A stretch of 64,000 nt of DNA from Fictibacillus fluitans (GTDB lineage Bacteria > Bacillota > Bacilli > Bacillales > Fictibacillaceae): assembly GCF_030418125.1 (NCBI RefSeq), contig NZ_JAUHTR010000002.1, forward strand, positions 62,001-126,000, read 5' to 3'. Below the pieces are notes generated by a model that worked only from the letters and a program-made list of their open reading frames with translations, made no database searches and was not told the origin of the DNA. Below, piece by piece: positions 43,723 through 56,019 of the stretch. The position numbers were made by a program, and so were the translations under genes. Position 1 is the stretch's first letter; each line of letters opens with the position of its first letter.

Positions 43723-44040
43723 ATGAGATTTGATTTTATAAAGGAGCAATTGGGCAATGAGTTCTATCCAGTAAGTGAAAAAGAAATTGAGGATGTTGAA
43801 TCAAGCTTGGGTTTGAAGTTTCCTAATGATTTAAGAGAGTTTCTTTTAGAGGTTGGAGATGGTTTCCTTAAAAAATCAGAAAATAATATCAATCGTATTA
43901 TGGGACCGACTTCAATAAGAGATGCTAGATTCAAAGTTAATAATCCTATTTATTATGATGAAATAAGAATAGCTAATTCTTTAGAAGAGTTTTTGAGAAA
44001 AATGATGGATGATTATAATTATTACGTTGATATGGAGTAA
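43723..44040 (+). CDS. SMI1/KNR4 (SUKH) immunity protein
   Basis: The 105-residue protein has the SUKH pattern: an N-terminal helix, VSEKEIEDVESSLGLKFPND, then LREFLLEVGDGFLKKS with its conserved L-x-x-G-D/N, and a C-terminal helix SLEEFLRKMMDDYNYYVD. SUKH proteins neutralise many nuclease toxins. It starts three bases after the toxin tip's stop, with AAAGGTGG upstream. It should protect against nucleases related to the broken tip before it. Confidence 0.82.
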   Translation: MRFDFIKEQLGNEFYPVSEKEIEDVESSLGLKFPNDLREFLLEVGDGFLKKSENNINRIMGPTSIRDARFKVNNPIYYDEIRIANSLEEFLRKMMDDYNYYVDME

Positions 44041-44074
44041 TTCACACTATTCGACAATTTCTAGCTAGTTAACT

Positions 44075-44110
44075 GTAGCTTCTGTAAATAAAAACAGAAG
44101 CTACGTTTTA
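44075..44110. terminator. intrinsic terminator between SUKH and dinB genes
   Basis: GTAGCTTCTGT and ACAGAAGCTAC form an 11-base perfect stem, followed by GTTTT on the plus strand. It lies between convergent genes. Confidence 0.8.
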
Positions 44111-44146
44111 ATTACGTGATCAAGCGAGCCGTATAGCCTATACCAA

Positions 44147-44701
44147 TCATTCCCGCTCCTTCGGCCAAGATCCCTGTTGTTTACGGATCAATACAATTTG
44201 CCCTATGTGGTATACGTTATGCATAATTTGACGTGCCAGGCCTCCAACAAGTTCCTCATCCAGCTGACTGTTATTAACTTTTTCAAGTGATTTACGCAAG
44301 TTTTCGAAAATGTGGTGTGTTTCCGCCAAGGCAGCCTCCCATTTTTCAGTGTCTGCTGGATCCCCGCTATCTCCAAAGGTGTTCTCTGCCAATACTGCCT
44401 GCCATTTAGAATTTGGCGGCTCTCCAATATCTCCGAATGCAGCCTTGTTATCAGGTGTCTCTTTTTTAGGCGTGGTGTCATTGATTTGTCTAACAAGCAG
44501 GGCATTGTAATAATTCAGATGGTTCACCGTTTGCCAGATCGTATTTCCTCCCCCAGGAGGCTGCCAGCTTGCATTTGTGGAATTTAACCCCTTAAGAGCA
44601 GATTCTAAAGGTAAAAACCAGGTCTCAGTATTCCAAGCAAAAGTAAATTGCATACGGAAAATATCCATTAGATCCAGGTTCATTGGCTTATTCACCGCCA
44701 T
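44147..44701 (-). CDS. DinB family protein
   Basis: The product is about 184 residues. AAAGGAG lies only two bases from ATG 44701, and GTG 44695 at 8 bases may be the true start. The four-helix bundle is clear: LMDIFRMQFTFAWNTETWFL, IWQTVNHLNYYNALLVRQ with the first metal His, and RQIMHNVYHIGQIVLIRKQQ with the paired His of the last helix. The H-x-x-H pattern is intact, so metal binding is expected. The family contains thiol transferases and hydrolases; the substrate is unknown. A fragment of a second copy lies at 43189-43257. Confidence 0.85.
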   Translation of the reverse strand: MAVNKPMNLDLMDIFRMQFTFAWNTETWFLPLESALKGLNSTNASWQPPGGGNTIWQTVNHLNYYNALLVRQINDTTPKKETPDNKAAFGDIGEPPNSKWQAVLAENTFGDSGDPADTEKWEAALAETHHIFENLRKSLEKVNNSQLDEELVGGLARQIMHNVYHIGQIVLIRKQQGSWPKERE

Positions 44702-44751
44702 CACTCCTTTATATTATTATTTTAGATGGATTTAACAATAAAACAACATAG

Positions 44752-44778
44752 AAAAAGCAGACCCCATTGGATCTGCTT
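44752..44778 (-). terminator. intrinsic terminator after the alpha/beta hydrolase gene
   Basis: On the minus strand, AAGCAGA pairs with TCTGCTT around CCAATGGGG-type loop sequence and is followed by TTTCT. It lies just after the hydrolase stop. Confidence 0.65.
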
Positions 44779-44785
44779 GTATTAT

Positions 44786-45649
44786 TTAGCTATCTTGTTG
44801 CAAAAACTCCCTCATAAACGCATTGGTCTCTTCCGGCTTCTCCAGCTGAGGCGCATGCCCGACTCCGTTGAGACGATGGATTGTAATGTTCGGGGCGTAT
44901 TCCTCAATGCCGTTCAGGTTGCTGTTTTCAAAGGCGATATCCGCATTTCCCCAAATAATCAGTGCCGGGGACTCGAACAGGCGGTGGGGAAGTGCAACAG
45001 GCTGTTGGGCAAGTTTTTCAAATGGATAAAATGAAGCGGCGCGATAGTAATTCAGCATGGATTTCATCGCTTCGGGCTGCTGCCAGGCTTCAAGGTATTT
45101 CTCTTCCTCTTCTTGAGTTAAATCAAGGCCCAGAGTGTTCATCATTTTTCTTAATCTTTCACTGTTGTCGGCTAATAAGACGTCGTGCGAGTCGGGTTTC
45201 TGGAAAAAGCCCATATAGCTGCTTGCTTCCCGCTGGGCGGGATTTTCTACTAACTCTCTATGGAAGGTGTAAGGATGCGGGGCATCAAAGATGATCAGCT
45301 TTTTTATATATTCAGGGTGCGTATAAGCAAAGGTCCAGGCAATCGCACCGCCCCAGTCATGGCCAACTAAAATGCATTCCTTTTCGCCGAATGCCTCGAT
45401 TAATTGTTTTACATCTTCCAACAGAACCGGCATCTCGTAGGAGGAAATGTCTTCTGGTTTATCTGATGTATTATAGCCGCGCATATCAACTGCCACCACA
45501 CGATAATCCTTGGAGAACTCTTCCAACTGGTTGTGCCAGCAGTGCCAGAAATACGGAAATCCATGTAAAAACAGCATCAATTCGCCTTCACCTTTTTCGA
45601 CATAATGAAGGTTTACACCATTTACTTTTACATAATCCTCTTTGAACAT
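44786..45649 (-). CDS. alpha/beta hydrolase, epoxide-hydrolase-like
   Basis: The product is 287 residues from ATG 45649, 8 bases after AAAGGA; an in-frame ATG at 45658 abuts that site. The fold starts VNGVNLHYVEKGEGELMLF. It has the oxyanion segment LHGFPYFWHCW (H-G-x-P), the nucleophile elbow VGHDWGGAIAW with Asp, a lid domain (about 140-215) and the catalytic His in LNGVGHAPQLEKP. Asp at the elbow rather than Ser points to epoxide hydrolase or haloalkane dehalogenase chemistry. It lies 27 bases after the P450 gene on the same strand and may be co-transcribed, in which case it could open epoxides made by the P450. That is inference. Confidence 0.85.
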   Translation of the reverse strand: MFKEDYVKVNGVNLHYVEKGEGELMLFLHGFPYFWHCWHNQLEEFSKDYRVVAVDMRGYNTSDKPEDISSYEMPVLLEDVKQLIEAFGEKECILVGHDWGGAIAWTFAYTHPEYIKKLIIFDAPHPYTFHRELVENPAQREASSYMGFFQKPDSHDVLLADNSERLRKMMNTLGLDLTQEEEEKYLEAWQQPEAMKSMLNYYRAASFYPFEKLAQQPVALPHRLFESPALIIWGNADIAFENSNLNGIEEYAPNITIHRLNGVGHAPQLEKPEETNAFMREFLQQDS

Positions 45650-45676
45650 GCTCCTCATCCTTTCTTTATATCTTAA

Positions 45677-48895
<3,219 letters not shown>

Positions 48896-49056
48896 AATAG
48901 TAACGTTCGCAGAATAAGAAATCAATGGGACTTTTTTAGGGTTTTTGGCGTTTTCTGAAGAACTGATGATGAAGTTTATATGAAGGATGGAAACTTGTGG
49001 AATGACGAGCGGGCCCTTTAGATTTTGAGATTGATAGTATACAATAGGAATATTAA

Positions 49057-49071
49057 GTTACTTTAAATTGT
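49057..49071. promoter_or_regulatory. operator half-site upstream of hxlR
   Basis: GTTACTTTAAATTGT carries the left half of the motif GTTACTTTAYGTAAC. It lies 29-43 bases before the HxlR gene's ATG and would allow autoregulation. Confidence 0.5.
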
Positions 49072-49099
49072 CCTTTTGTAGTCAGGTGGGGTGAAGAGT

Positions 49100-49414
49100 A
49101 TGGATGAGGTTGATGATATACTTTTAAAAGTACATAAAACCTTTGATATCGTGGGAAAGAAATGGAACGGCATGATTATTTATGTATTGATGAGCGGGCC
49201 AAAACGCTTTAGTGAGCTCCACAGCAGCATTCCTTCCTTAAGCAAACGCATGTTAAACGAGCGTATGAAAGAATTAGAAGAAGAAGAAGTAGTGGTCCGG
49301 CATGTTACCAATGACCGTCCCGTACGTATTGAATATTTACTAACGAAAAAAGGCTACGAACTCGGCATGGCCTTAGAGCCCATCAGCAAGTGGGCTATCA
49401 AGTGGATTAAATAA
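49100..49414 (+). CDS. HxlR-family transcriptional regulator
   Basis: The 104-residue winged-helix protein starts at ATG 49100; GTG 49091 is too close to the ribosome site. The HxlR pattern is complete: FDIVGKKWNGMIIYVLMSGP, KRFSELHSSIPSLSKRMLNE, RMKELEEEEVVVRHV and VRIEYLLTKKGYELGMALEP. It lacks the N-terminal Cys common in redox- or aldehyde-sensing members. It is divergent from the P450 gene and is the obvious candidate to bind the shared palindrome. In P. megaterium the BM3 gene is instead controlled by the TetR-type BM3R1, and no such gene is seen here. Confidence 0.92.
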   Translation: MDEVDDILLKVHKTFDIVGKKWNGMIIYVLMSGPKRFSELHSSIPSLSKRMLNERMKELEEEEVVVRHVTNDRPVRIEYLLTKKGYELGMALEPISKWAIKWIK

Positions 49415-49443
49415 AAAATCATACCCAAACCTGAAACAGATAT

Positions 49444-49489
49444 AAAAAAGGCCATGAATAGAGGATGATCCTCCATTCACGGCTTTTTC
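49444..49489. terminator. bidirectional intrinsic terminator
   Basis: A long hairpin from AAAAAAGGCCATGAAT.GAGGAT to ATCCTC.ATTCA.GGCTTTTT lies between hxlR and the convergent glcU gene. Confidence 0.8.
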
Positions 49490-49512
49490 ATTTTAAAGGT
49501 ATGATGTTTCGG

Positions 49513-50367
49513 TTATTGAGTTTTAGCCAGTCCAAGCAAAACGCCACCTAATACGATTAAGATAATACCAATGGTTATGAAGATGAGCTGGCGTTTTGTT
49601 TTCTTTTCACCTAATAGGAAGATGCCGCCAAGTGTTGAGATGACAATTCCCATTTGTGATAAGGAGTAGCTGGTGGCAACTCCCACTTTGGGCTGGGAAA
49701 TGAACAAGAACATGTTGCCTGCTGCCCAAATCAATCCTGGAATGATGTTGCGAATCGCATATTTATTAAATGGCTTGTGTTTATAGGTAAGGATCAGCCC
49801 TCCGATTACCATCCCAATGGCTTGCGGGAATAACGCGGACCAGCCGTCGACGTTAAATAAACGAGCGATGACAACGTACACTAAATAGCCAATGGTCGAA
49901 ACAATAAGGGTAAGGATACCTTTTTTAAATTGCCCGGCTTGTTCTTCATTTTCCTCACCTTTAAGGGAGGTTAAGACGATCCCGGTGACAATACAAATAA
50001 GGGCCAGCACCCCTAAAATAACGGTTGCTCTGGTTGACCACTCGTGAAATACGATGACACCAAACAGTGCGGTTGCTACCAGTTGCAGCCCGGTCGAAAT
50101 AGGCATGGTTTTCGATACGCCAATATAGTCAATGGTCTTTAACTGATTACTTTGTCCAACTGCCCAAAATAATCCGGAAACGATACCGACAATAAAAATC
50201 AGGGGCGTCAAAACCGGGTGAACGAACAAATAGATAATAGCAGAAAATATCAGTGCCCCTAGCGTCGTTCCGAGGGTTTGACTGTATGGGCCTCCGCCTA
50301 ATTTCACATTAAACAAAACAATACTTCCCCAGAAGACCGCAGGAAGTATGGCCAGCAGAATATCCAT
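49513..50367 (-). CDS. glcU: GlcU-type glucose/sugar uptake permease
   Basis: The 284-residue protein of the glucose/ribose porter (GRP) family has ten TM helices. It starts MDILLAILPAVFWGSIVLFN and contains GLFWAVGQSNQLKTIDYIGV and VGVATSYSLSQMGIVISTLG, the repeated inverted-topology signature motifs. GlcU imports glucose with protons, without phosphorylation. In Bacillus it is usually followed by glucose dehydrogenase gdh, but that gene is missing here. It is expressed from a promoter with the same operator motif as the P450. Confidence 0.88.
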   Translation of the reverse strand: MDILLAILPAVFWGSIVLFNVKLGGGPYSQTLGTTLGALIFSAIIYLFVHPVLTPLIFIVGIVSGLFWAVGQSNQLKTIDYIGVSKTMPISTGLQLVATALFGVIVFHEWSTRATVILGVLALICIVTGIVLTSLKGEENEEQAGQFKKGILTLIVSTIGYLVYVVIARLFNVDGWSALFPQAIGMVIGGLILTYKHKPFNKYAIRNIIPGLIWAAGNMFLFISQPKVGVATSYSLSQMGIVISTLGGIFLLGEKKTKRQLIFITIGIILIVLGGVLLGLAKTQ

Positions 50368-50433
50368 TTCAATGAACCTTCTTTCTCAATTCTGATGATG
50401 AAATTTTATGTAGTAACTTTTAATTGATAATAA

Positions 50434-50450
50434 GGTTACTTTACGTAACG
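50434..50450. promoter_or_regulatory. palindromic operator upstream of glcU
   Basis: GGTTACTTTACGTAACG contains GTTACTTTACGTAAC, which differs by one base from the P450 operator core. A half-site, GTAACTTTTA, lies 22 bases before it, as at the P450 gene. It lies 67-83 bases before the glcU start. Confidence 0.75.
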
Positions 50451-50771
50451 GATTTTAACTCCTTGGCCTAGTGAAGTCAATCAGAACGCATCAATGAAGT
50501 TGACGTGCATTCATCCCTAATTTTTAGATGAATAATCATTTAATTTTTGATGTTTTTTGCAGCAGCATATTTTGATACGGTTAAAATGAAGGGACCTCTT
50601 TCATTATTCGCTCCAGAAATCACCGCCACCATGAAGCCACAATCGCGCCCGTTAGTCGTTGTCCTATTATCACCCTTCATCATAACGAGGCGTCCGTTCA
50701 CATGAATGTTTGTATTATAATAATGGTATTACTTGCAGGAGATATACTATAAAACAGCTGGGTGGGTGAAG
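50451..50771 (+). other. leader region of the two-component system
   Basis: The 320 bases upstream of the histidine kinase gene hold TATAAT at 50716-50721 without a clear -35. There is no gene and no strong hairpin. In-frame TTG 50733 is an alternative kinase start. Confidence 0.4.
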
Positions 50772-52553
50772 GTGCGAACTTTTATTTTAAAACTAAAAAA
50801 TAAAGTGAACGATTTTAGCATTCGAAAAAAACTGGTTTTCTCGTTTCTTATCGTGGTTTTTATCCCCATTATGATAACGGGCTATTATTTAACACATCAG
50901 CTGCGGGAATTTTCCCTGAATGATGCCATGAACAAAAGTGTAGAGGATAACAAGAGGATTGCCAAACAGGTGAACGCGTTTTTGCAGGTTCCCATCAATA
51001 TATCCAGCCAGTTTTTACTGGATAATCAGCTGGAGGAGTTTGCTAACACGCAGTATAAGACCACTTATCAATACGTAGAGGCGTTTCAGCAGTATCAGCG
51101 TTTTGATCAATACATGGATCTTTACGATTATATCTCCAACATTCGTTTTTATATGGACAACCCAACGATGATTGATAATTGGAGGGTGATCCAGCCGGAT
51201 GAAAGTGAGAAAAAAAAGGATTGGTACAATCAGGCGGTTAGCCATAGGGGATATATCGGATGGTATTTTACAGAGGATTTCACCAAAAAGAACAACAAAT
51301 ATTTAACTCTGGTCAGAAGAATTGATTTCCTTCATTACAACAACTATGGCGTACTGGTTTTGAGCCTTGATAATTCTTACTTTAATTCGATCTTGGATGA
51401 ATATACGTCACCTTCACTCATCTTAAATGGCAGTGATGTCATTGCTTCGAGCAGAGAAGGCTTAATTCAAAAGGATATTACCAAACTGCCGTTAACCTCC
51501 CTGAAATCCAACGGCACATTTGATACAACGATAAATAATCATCAATATAAAGTGGTGACGACCTCTTTAAAGCCGGAGTCCAGCTACAATAGTATGAAAA
51601 TTGTGACGATTATTCCTGTTGAGATGATCGTTGCCGATGCGAACAAAAGCAGCATGCTTGCCTTACTCTTTATCCTGCTGAGCAGTATCATTGCCATTCT
51701 ATTAATCTACTTTTTTTCAAACATGTTATCACAGCGGATTTCGCGCTTAAGCAAACACATTCATGAAGTATCGGATGGAAATCTGGATACCAATTTGGTG
51801 TTGGCCGGCAACGATGAAATAGGCAAAATCGCCAATCAATTTAACGTTATGACGGATAACATTAAGAAGCTGATGATAGAAAGCAAGGATGCTGAACGGG
51901 AAAAAGCCTTGTTGATTATCCGGCAAAAGGAAATTAAATTTCAAATGCTGGCCAGTCAGATCAATCCGCATTTTTTATATAACGTTTTAGAGTCCATACG
52001 AATGAAAGCGCTTTTAAATGGTGAAAAGGAAATCAGCCAAACCGTAAAACTGCTGGGCCAGCTGATGCGAAAAAACTTGGAAGTAGGCAGTGCTGCAGTG
52101 ACATTGAAAAGTGAGCTTGAGATGGTGAAAAACTACCTGGACATCCAAAAGTTTCGGTTTGGAAGCCGTTTTTCGTATGAAATGGATGTTGATCCTTTAT
52201 CAGAATCTATTAAAATACCTCCGCTTTCTGTTCAGCCATTGGTCGAAAACGCGATCGTTCATGGCTTGAAGAATAAAGAGACAGGGGGCTTCATTTCCAT
52301 CAGAGCAAGGGTGATTAACGCGGAATTGTGGGTGGAAGTTGCGGACAATGGGTCAGGAATCACCCAGGAGAGATTAAATCAGATCATGGAACGTATGAAT
52401 GATGTTCATGACAGTGACGGCAAGCATATCGGATTGAGCAATATCCACCAAAGGCTGCAGCTTTCTTACGGAGAAGAGTATGGCTTAACGCTTAAAACAT
52501 CCGAAACCTTAGGAACAAAAGTCTGCTTCAGCATACCAGCAGGGGGGAATTGA
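50772..52553 (+). CDS. YesM-type sensor histidine kinase
   Basis: The product is 593 residues from GTG 50772. A first TM helix (LVFSFLIVVFIPIMITGYYL, about 22-41) is followed by an extracellular sensor domain of about 250 residues. A second TM (MLALLFILLSSIIAILLIYF, about 292-311) and a HAMP domain (NMLSQRISRLSKHIHEVSDG) come next. The His_kinase domain has the phospho-acceptor His in SQINPHFLYNVLESIRM, and the HATPase has VQPLVENAIVHGLKNKE and DNGSGI. This class senses oligosaccharides or their binding proteins. It works with the regulator encoded three bases downstream. Confidence 0.92.
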   Translation: MRTFILKLKNKVNDFSIRKKLVFSFLIVVFIPIMITGYYLTHQLREFSLNDAMNKSVEDNKRIAKQVNAFLQVPINISSQFLLDNQLEEFANTQYKTTYQYVEAFQQYQRFDQYMDLYDYISNIRFYMDNPTMIDNWRVIQPDESEKKKDWYNQAVSHRGYIGWYFTEDFTKKNNKYLTLVRRIDFLHYNNYGVLVLSLDNSYFNSILDEYTSPSLILNGSDVIASSREGLIQKDITKLPLTSLKSNGTFDTTINNHQYKVVTTSLKPESSYNSMKIVTIIPVEMIVADANKSSMLALLFILLSSIIAILLIYFFSNMLSQRISRLSKHIHEVSDGNLDTNLVLAGNDEIGKIANQFNVMTDNIKKLMIESKDAEREKALLIIRQKEIKFQMLASQINPHFLYNVLESIRMKALLNGEKEISQTVKLLGQLMRKNLEVGSAAVTLKSELEMVKNYLDIQKFRFGSRFSYEMDVDPLSESIKIPPLSVQPLVENAIVHGLKNKETGGFISIRARVINAELWVEVADNGSGITQERLNQIMERMNDVHDSDGKHIGLSNIHQRLQLSYGEEYGLTLKTSETLGTKVCFSIPAGGN

Positions 52554-52556
52554 GCC

Positions 52557-54104
52557 GTGTACAATGTACTGATTGTTGACGATGAGCCGGTTATTCGTGA
52601 AGGATTAAAAATCATTATTCCGTGGGAAGAGTATGGATTTACGGTGGTGGATTCGGCCTCGAATGGTATGGATGCCATAAAAAAGTACGAGGAGCACCAG
52701 GGAAAGGTTGACCTTATCCTGGCTGATATCCAGATGCCTGAAATGGATGGGCTCCAACTCATCCAGGAGATTCGGAAAAGCGATCCGCACATCCACTTTA
52801 TTATTTTAAGCGGGCATGCCGACTTTTCCTATGCCAAGAAGGCGATTGCGTGGGGAGTCGATGATTATATCCTTAAACCTCTGGATGAGGACGAGCTGAT
52901 TAGCCGTTTAGTGAAGCTGAAGGGTGTACTTTCTGAAGAGGAGACCCGTGAAAGCACGGAAGCCCGCATGGAACAGCTCATAGTGGACCTCGTCACAAAG
53001 GATGATATCTCGTTTCAAAGCGAAGCTGAAAAATTAGGGCTGGTTTGGGAGTCGTATCAGGTTTTGCTTTTGAAGGAAGTGAATCATGAGGAAGCCTCCC
53101 AAGGACAACTGCAGTTGAAACAGTTTCTGGGGAGTTATTTTGCCGAACAAAACCGCGGTGTCGTTTTTACGTTCTCCTCCACAATCGCTATCCTTTTAAA
53201 CAAACGTTTAACCAAAAACCAGAATTTGAAGTTTTTATCGACTGAATTAAAAGGGATCACGAAAGAGTATGGAGATTATTGTATTTTTGCCGGATTCGCA
53301 GAAAAGGAACTGTCTTTTATTAAACGATCCTTTGAAAAGGCGCGGGAATTGGCGGCACAGAAATTTCTTTATGACCAGGATGTACTTGTATGCCCCGCAA
53401 CACCCATTAACCCTAAATTATCAGCGCTTAAGACTGAAGAAATCTGTTCAAAAAAGGAATATGAGCTCGTTGATAAGCTTGTCTATGCCTTGAAAATTGG
53501 AAACAAGGACGTCGTTTATAAGATCATTGAGCACGATATCCTTCAGCTGATTAATGGAAAGGACAATGAGAAGTCGGTGAAGGCCAAGTATATTCAGTTC
53601 ATTTCTTCTGTTTTGACCAAGTTAATGCATATGGATTCCTCTCTTTCCTGGCTGGAAAAGGAATACCCCAAACAGGTCGACCGGATCTATCACTATACAC
53701 GTTTTGAGCAGCTGGAAACAGGAATGCTGGACTTCTTTACCATGATTTTAAACGAGATGAAAACCGATACGAGAGAAGTCCAAATGGAAAAGCTGCTGGA
53801 ATTCATTCATGAAAACTATCATAAACCCCTGAAATTAGAGATGCTGGCAGACCTCTTTAATTACAGCAGCGCGTATTTAGGCAAAATTTTTAAAAATGCC
53901 ACAGGAGAATCGTTCAATACATATCTAGATCAAGTACGCATTGAAAAAGCAAAGCAGTTGCTGCGAACCGATATGAAGGTGTATGCGGTGGCGGAATCGG
54001 TGGGCTATACGAATGTGAATTACTTTTTTAGCAAGTTTAAAAAATATATCGGTGTTTCTCCGACAACGTTTAAAAAGAACAAGGAGACAGCAGGGAGGAG
54101 GTGA
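52557..54104 (+). CDS. YesN-type response regulator with AraC DNA-binding domain
   Basis: The 515-residue regulator starts at GTG 52557 after AGGGGGGAATTG. The REC domain (about 1-120) has VDDEPVIREGLKIIIPWEEY, the phosphorylated Asp in LILADIQMPEMDGLQ and the Lys in DDYILKPLDEDEL. A middle region of about 270 residues is of unknown fold. The AraC domain (about 412-510) ends with VAESVGYTNVNYFFSKFKKY and IGVSPTTFKK. It probably activates the carbohydrate importer operon at 58.4 kb, although four genes lie between. A terminator follows immediately. Confidence 0.92.
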   Translation: MYNVLIVDDEPVIREGLKIIIPWEEYGFTVVDSASNGMDAIKKYEEHQGKVDLILADIQMPEMDGLQLIQEIRKSDPHIHFIILSGHADFSYAKKAIAWGVDDYILKPLDEDELISRLVKLKGVLSEEETRESTEARMEQLIVDLVTKDDISFQSEAEKLGLVWESYQVLLLKEVNHEEASQGQLQLKQFLGSYFAEQNRGVVFTFSSTIAILLNKRLTKNQNLKFLSTELKGITKEYGDYCIFAGFAEKELSFIKRSFEKARELAAQKFLYDQDVLVCPATPINPKLSALKTEEICSKKEYELVDKLVYALKIGNKDVVYKIIEHDILQLINGKDNEKSVKAKYIQFISSVLTKLMHMDSSLSWLEKEYPKQVDRIYHYTRFEQLETGMLDFFTMILNEMKTDTREVQMEKLLEFIHENYHKPLKLEMLADLFNYSSAYLGKIFKNATGESFNTYLDQVRIEKAKQLLRTDMKVYAVAESVGYTNVNYFFSKFKKYIGVSPTTFKKNKETAGRR

Positions 54105-54132
54105 GGCTTGCGCTGAATGTGCAAGCCTTTTT
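54105..54132 (+). terminator. intrinsic terminator after the response regulator
   Basis: GGCTTGC pairs with GCAAGCC across a nine-base loop and is followed by TTTTT. Confidence 0.8.
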
Positions 54133-54140
54133 CCCGTGTT

Positions 54141-55280
54141 TCAGCTTAAATCAACATCATATAAAAAGGCCATCCGCTTCAATTGGGCGGCTTCCGATTC
54201 CCGTTTTAACAAAAAGTTTCTCACTTTTATCATCATTTTGTTTTCAAGCTGTCCCACTTGCCCAATCCTTCTTGACATCTTTATTATTTTTGCCGTTCTT
54301 TCCATTCTTTTGGCTTCAAACGCTTTAAAGGCACTCTTTGCATCCTCATGTTCTTTAAGGCAGTTACCGAGAATAATGGCGTCTTCAATCGCCTGTCCCG
54401 CTCCCTGTCCCATATTGGGCGTGGATGCATGGGCGGCATCTCCCAATAAAAGAATCCTGTCAAAAGCAAAACGCTTGATGGGTGTAATATCCAAGATATC
54501 ATTATGGATGAGGGCATGATCTTCCGTCATTTGAATAACGAAAGGGATTGGATCATGATAGTCTCTAAAAATAGAATGCAGGTCCTCTGTTTTCATGGCT
54601 TTCATTTTTGGATCGTGGGCGTTTGCATTCACACAGGCAAACCAGTAAAGTTTTTGGTTTGCCAACGGAACAATGCCAAAACGGCCGTTTCGCCCCCATG
54701 TTTCTGTTGCTGTGTTTTCATTAAATGGATGGTGGTCAATGATTCCGCGCCAACAGGTATAACCCGCGTAGCGCGGGACCGATTCGGGCATTAATTTTTG
54801 GCGGATAATGGAATGGATGCCGTCTGCTGCTATAATATAATCACATTTTTCGCTGGTTCCATCTTCAAAATAAACCGTAGCCTCTTGTTCATTTTGTTCC
54901 GCATTCACCGCTTTTTTGCCTGTTACCACATGAGTGTCCTTCAAATTTCTCATCAGAATGTTGTGCAGATCGGCCCTATGGATGGTGACATTATCTGTGC
55001 CATACTGAGCACTAATGACCCTGGTATCCACTTTACTGATTTGCTTTCCGCCCTGATCACAAATCACCATTCCATCCAGCTGATGTCCGGCTTGTATTAC
55101 TTCTTCAGCGATACCGAGCTTCTCCATTCCTTTTAAGGCGTTGGCTCCGATTCCAAGTCCAGCTCCGAGCGCTTTTATTTCCGCAGCCCTTTCATAGACA
55201 ACGGTTTGAATTCCTGCTTTTTCTAAAGCAATTGCCGTGCATAAGCCTCCAATTCCGGCGCCAACAATCAATGCTTTCAT
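54141..55280 (-). CDS. FAD-dependent aromatic-type monooxygenase
   Basis: The 379-residue flavoprotein of the p-hydroxybenzoate-hydroxylase class starts at ATG 55280, with AAGGAGAG 9-10 bases upstream. It has the FAD-binding start ALIVGAGIGGLCTAIALEKA, the NAD(P)H/FAD DG motif in IIAADGIHSIIRQK, and the second FAD motif LLGDAAHASTPNMGQGAGQA. Such enzymes hydroxylate aromatic or related rings with NAD(P)H. The substrate is unknown. It is convergent with the two-component genes and stands behind the PrsW-nuclease pair, with no obvious link to either. Confidence 0.88.
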   Translation of the reverse strand: MKALIVGAGIGGLCTAIALEKAGIQTVVYERAAEIKALGAGLGIGANALKGMEKLGIAEEVIQAGHQLDGMVICDQGGKQISKVDTRVISAQYGTDNVTIHRADLHNILMRNLKDTHVVTGKKAVNAEQNEQEATVYFEDGTSEKCDYIIAADGIHSIIRQKLMPESVPRYAGYTCWRGIIDHHPFNENTATETWGRNGRFGIVPLANQKLYWFACVNANAHDPKMKAMKTEDLHSIFRDYHDPIPFVIQMTEDHALIHNDILDITPIKRFAFDRILLLGDAAHASTPNMGQGAGQAIEDAIILGNCLKEHEDAKSAFKAFEAKRMERTAKIIKMSRRIGQVGQLENKMMIKVRNFLLKRESEAAQLKRMAFLYDVDLS

Positions 55281-55317
55281 AACCAACACTCTCCTTAATG
55301 AGTTGCTCATTCATGAC

Positions 55318-56007
55318 TTATATTTGTGTCAAAACATAGACAAGCGGCTCCCGGCTCTTTGTTCCAAAAAAGTAGATGTGGTTGGCCAAAAAAAGTTCAT
55401 AGTACGAATGAGAGGAGGGTGCTTGATTCCCTTCCAAACTTATTACCATCTGGGGAGGTGCATTTTCCACGGTTTCAAACTTCATATCTTCCGGCAGCTG
55501 CATCAAGAAAATCATGGACACTTCCGAGTTATAGCTGCCTGGAGATTCATCATCCAGCAGCCAGTTTGGGGATCCGCCTATTTTTTCATGGTTTTCGTAA
55601 GGATCCGCAGCAGGTGACAAACGCCATTTTACAAATTTAATTTTTTCCTCATACTCATTTCGCAGTTCTCCTTTTTCTGTTTCAAAGAGAATGATCCTGA
55701 AGTTTTTCTGGTAGGATTCCAGGAACCCCTGTGGGATATCAATTCCCTTTAATGTATCCTGAAGCATCTCGGGAATCAGGTAATCTTCATGTGCGCACAT
55801 CGTGCAGCCAAAAACGGCCATTGTTCTTCCTTCCCAGCTGTGCCCCTCGGGGAACGATACCTGAAAAAAGAAGGTCAATTTTTCCCCGCACAACTCACAT
55901 GTGGGCAGCGGTTCTGACTCAGGGATGCGGGGAAGTCCGCCAATGAATGTCAGATCGCTTTCTTCTTGCTGTCCGGAATCCTTTATTAGAAGATAGCTTT
56001 TATCCAT
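55318..56007 (-). CDS. CxxC protein, probable immunity partner of the PrsW-nuclease
   Basis: The 229-residue soluble protein contains IGGLPRIPESEPLPTCELCG and then FGCTMCAHEDYLIPEM, giving two C-x-x-C pairs that could bind zinc. The G-G-L-P and P-x-C parts are faintly like DUF1963/YwqG proteins, which occur as immunity proteins. It begins 12 bases after the PrsW-nuclease gene on the same strand with its own ATG 56007, so the two form an operon. Immunity function is inferred from this arrangement, toxin gene first and small acidic partner second. Confidence 0.6.
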   Translation of the reverse strand: MDKSYLLIKDSGQQEESDLTFIGGLPRIPESEPLPTCELCGEKLTFFFQVSFPEGHSWEGRTMAVFGCTMCAHEDYLIPEMLQDTLKGIDIPQGFLESYQKNFRIILFETEKGELRNEYEEKIKFVKWRLSPAADPYENHEKIGGSPNWLLDDESPGSYNSEVSMIFLMQLPEDMKFETVENAPPQMVISLEGNQAPSSHSYYELFLANHIYFFGTKSREPLVYVLTQI

Positions 56008-56019
56008 CTCATCACTTCC

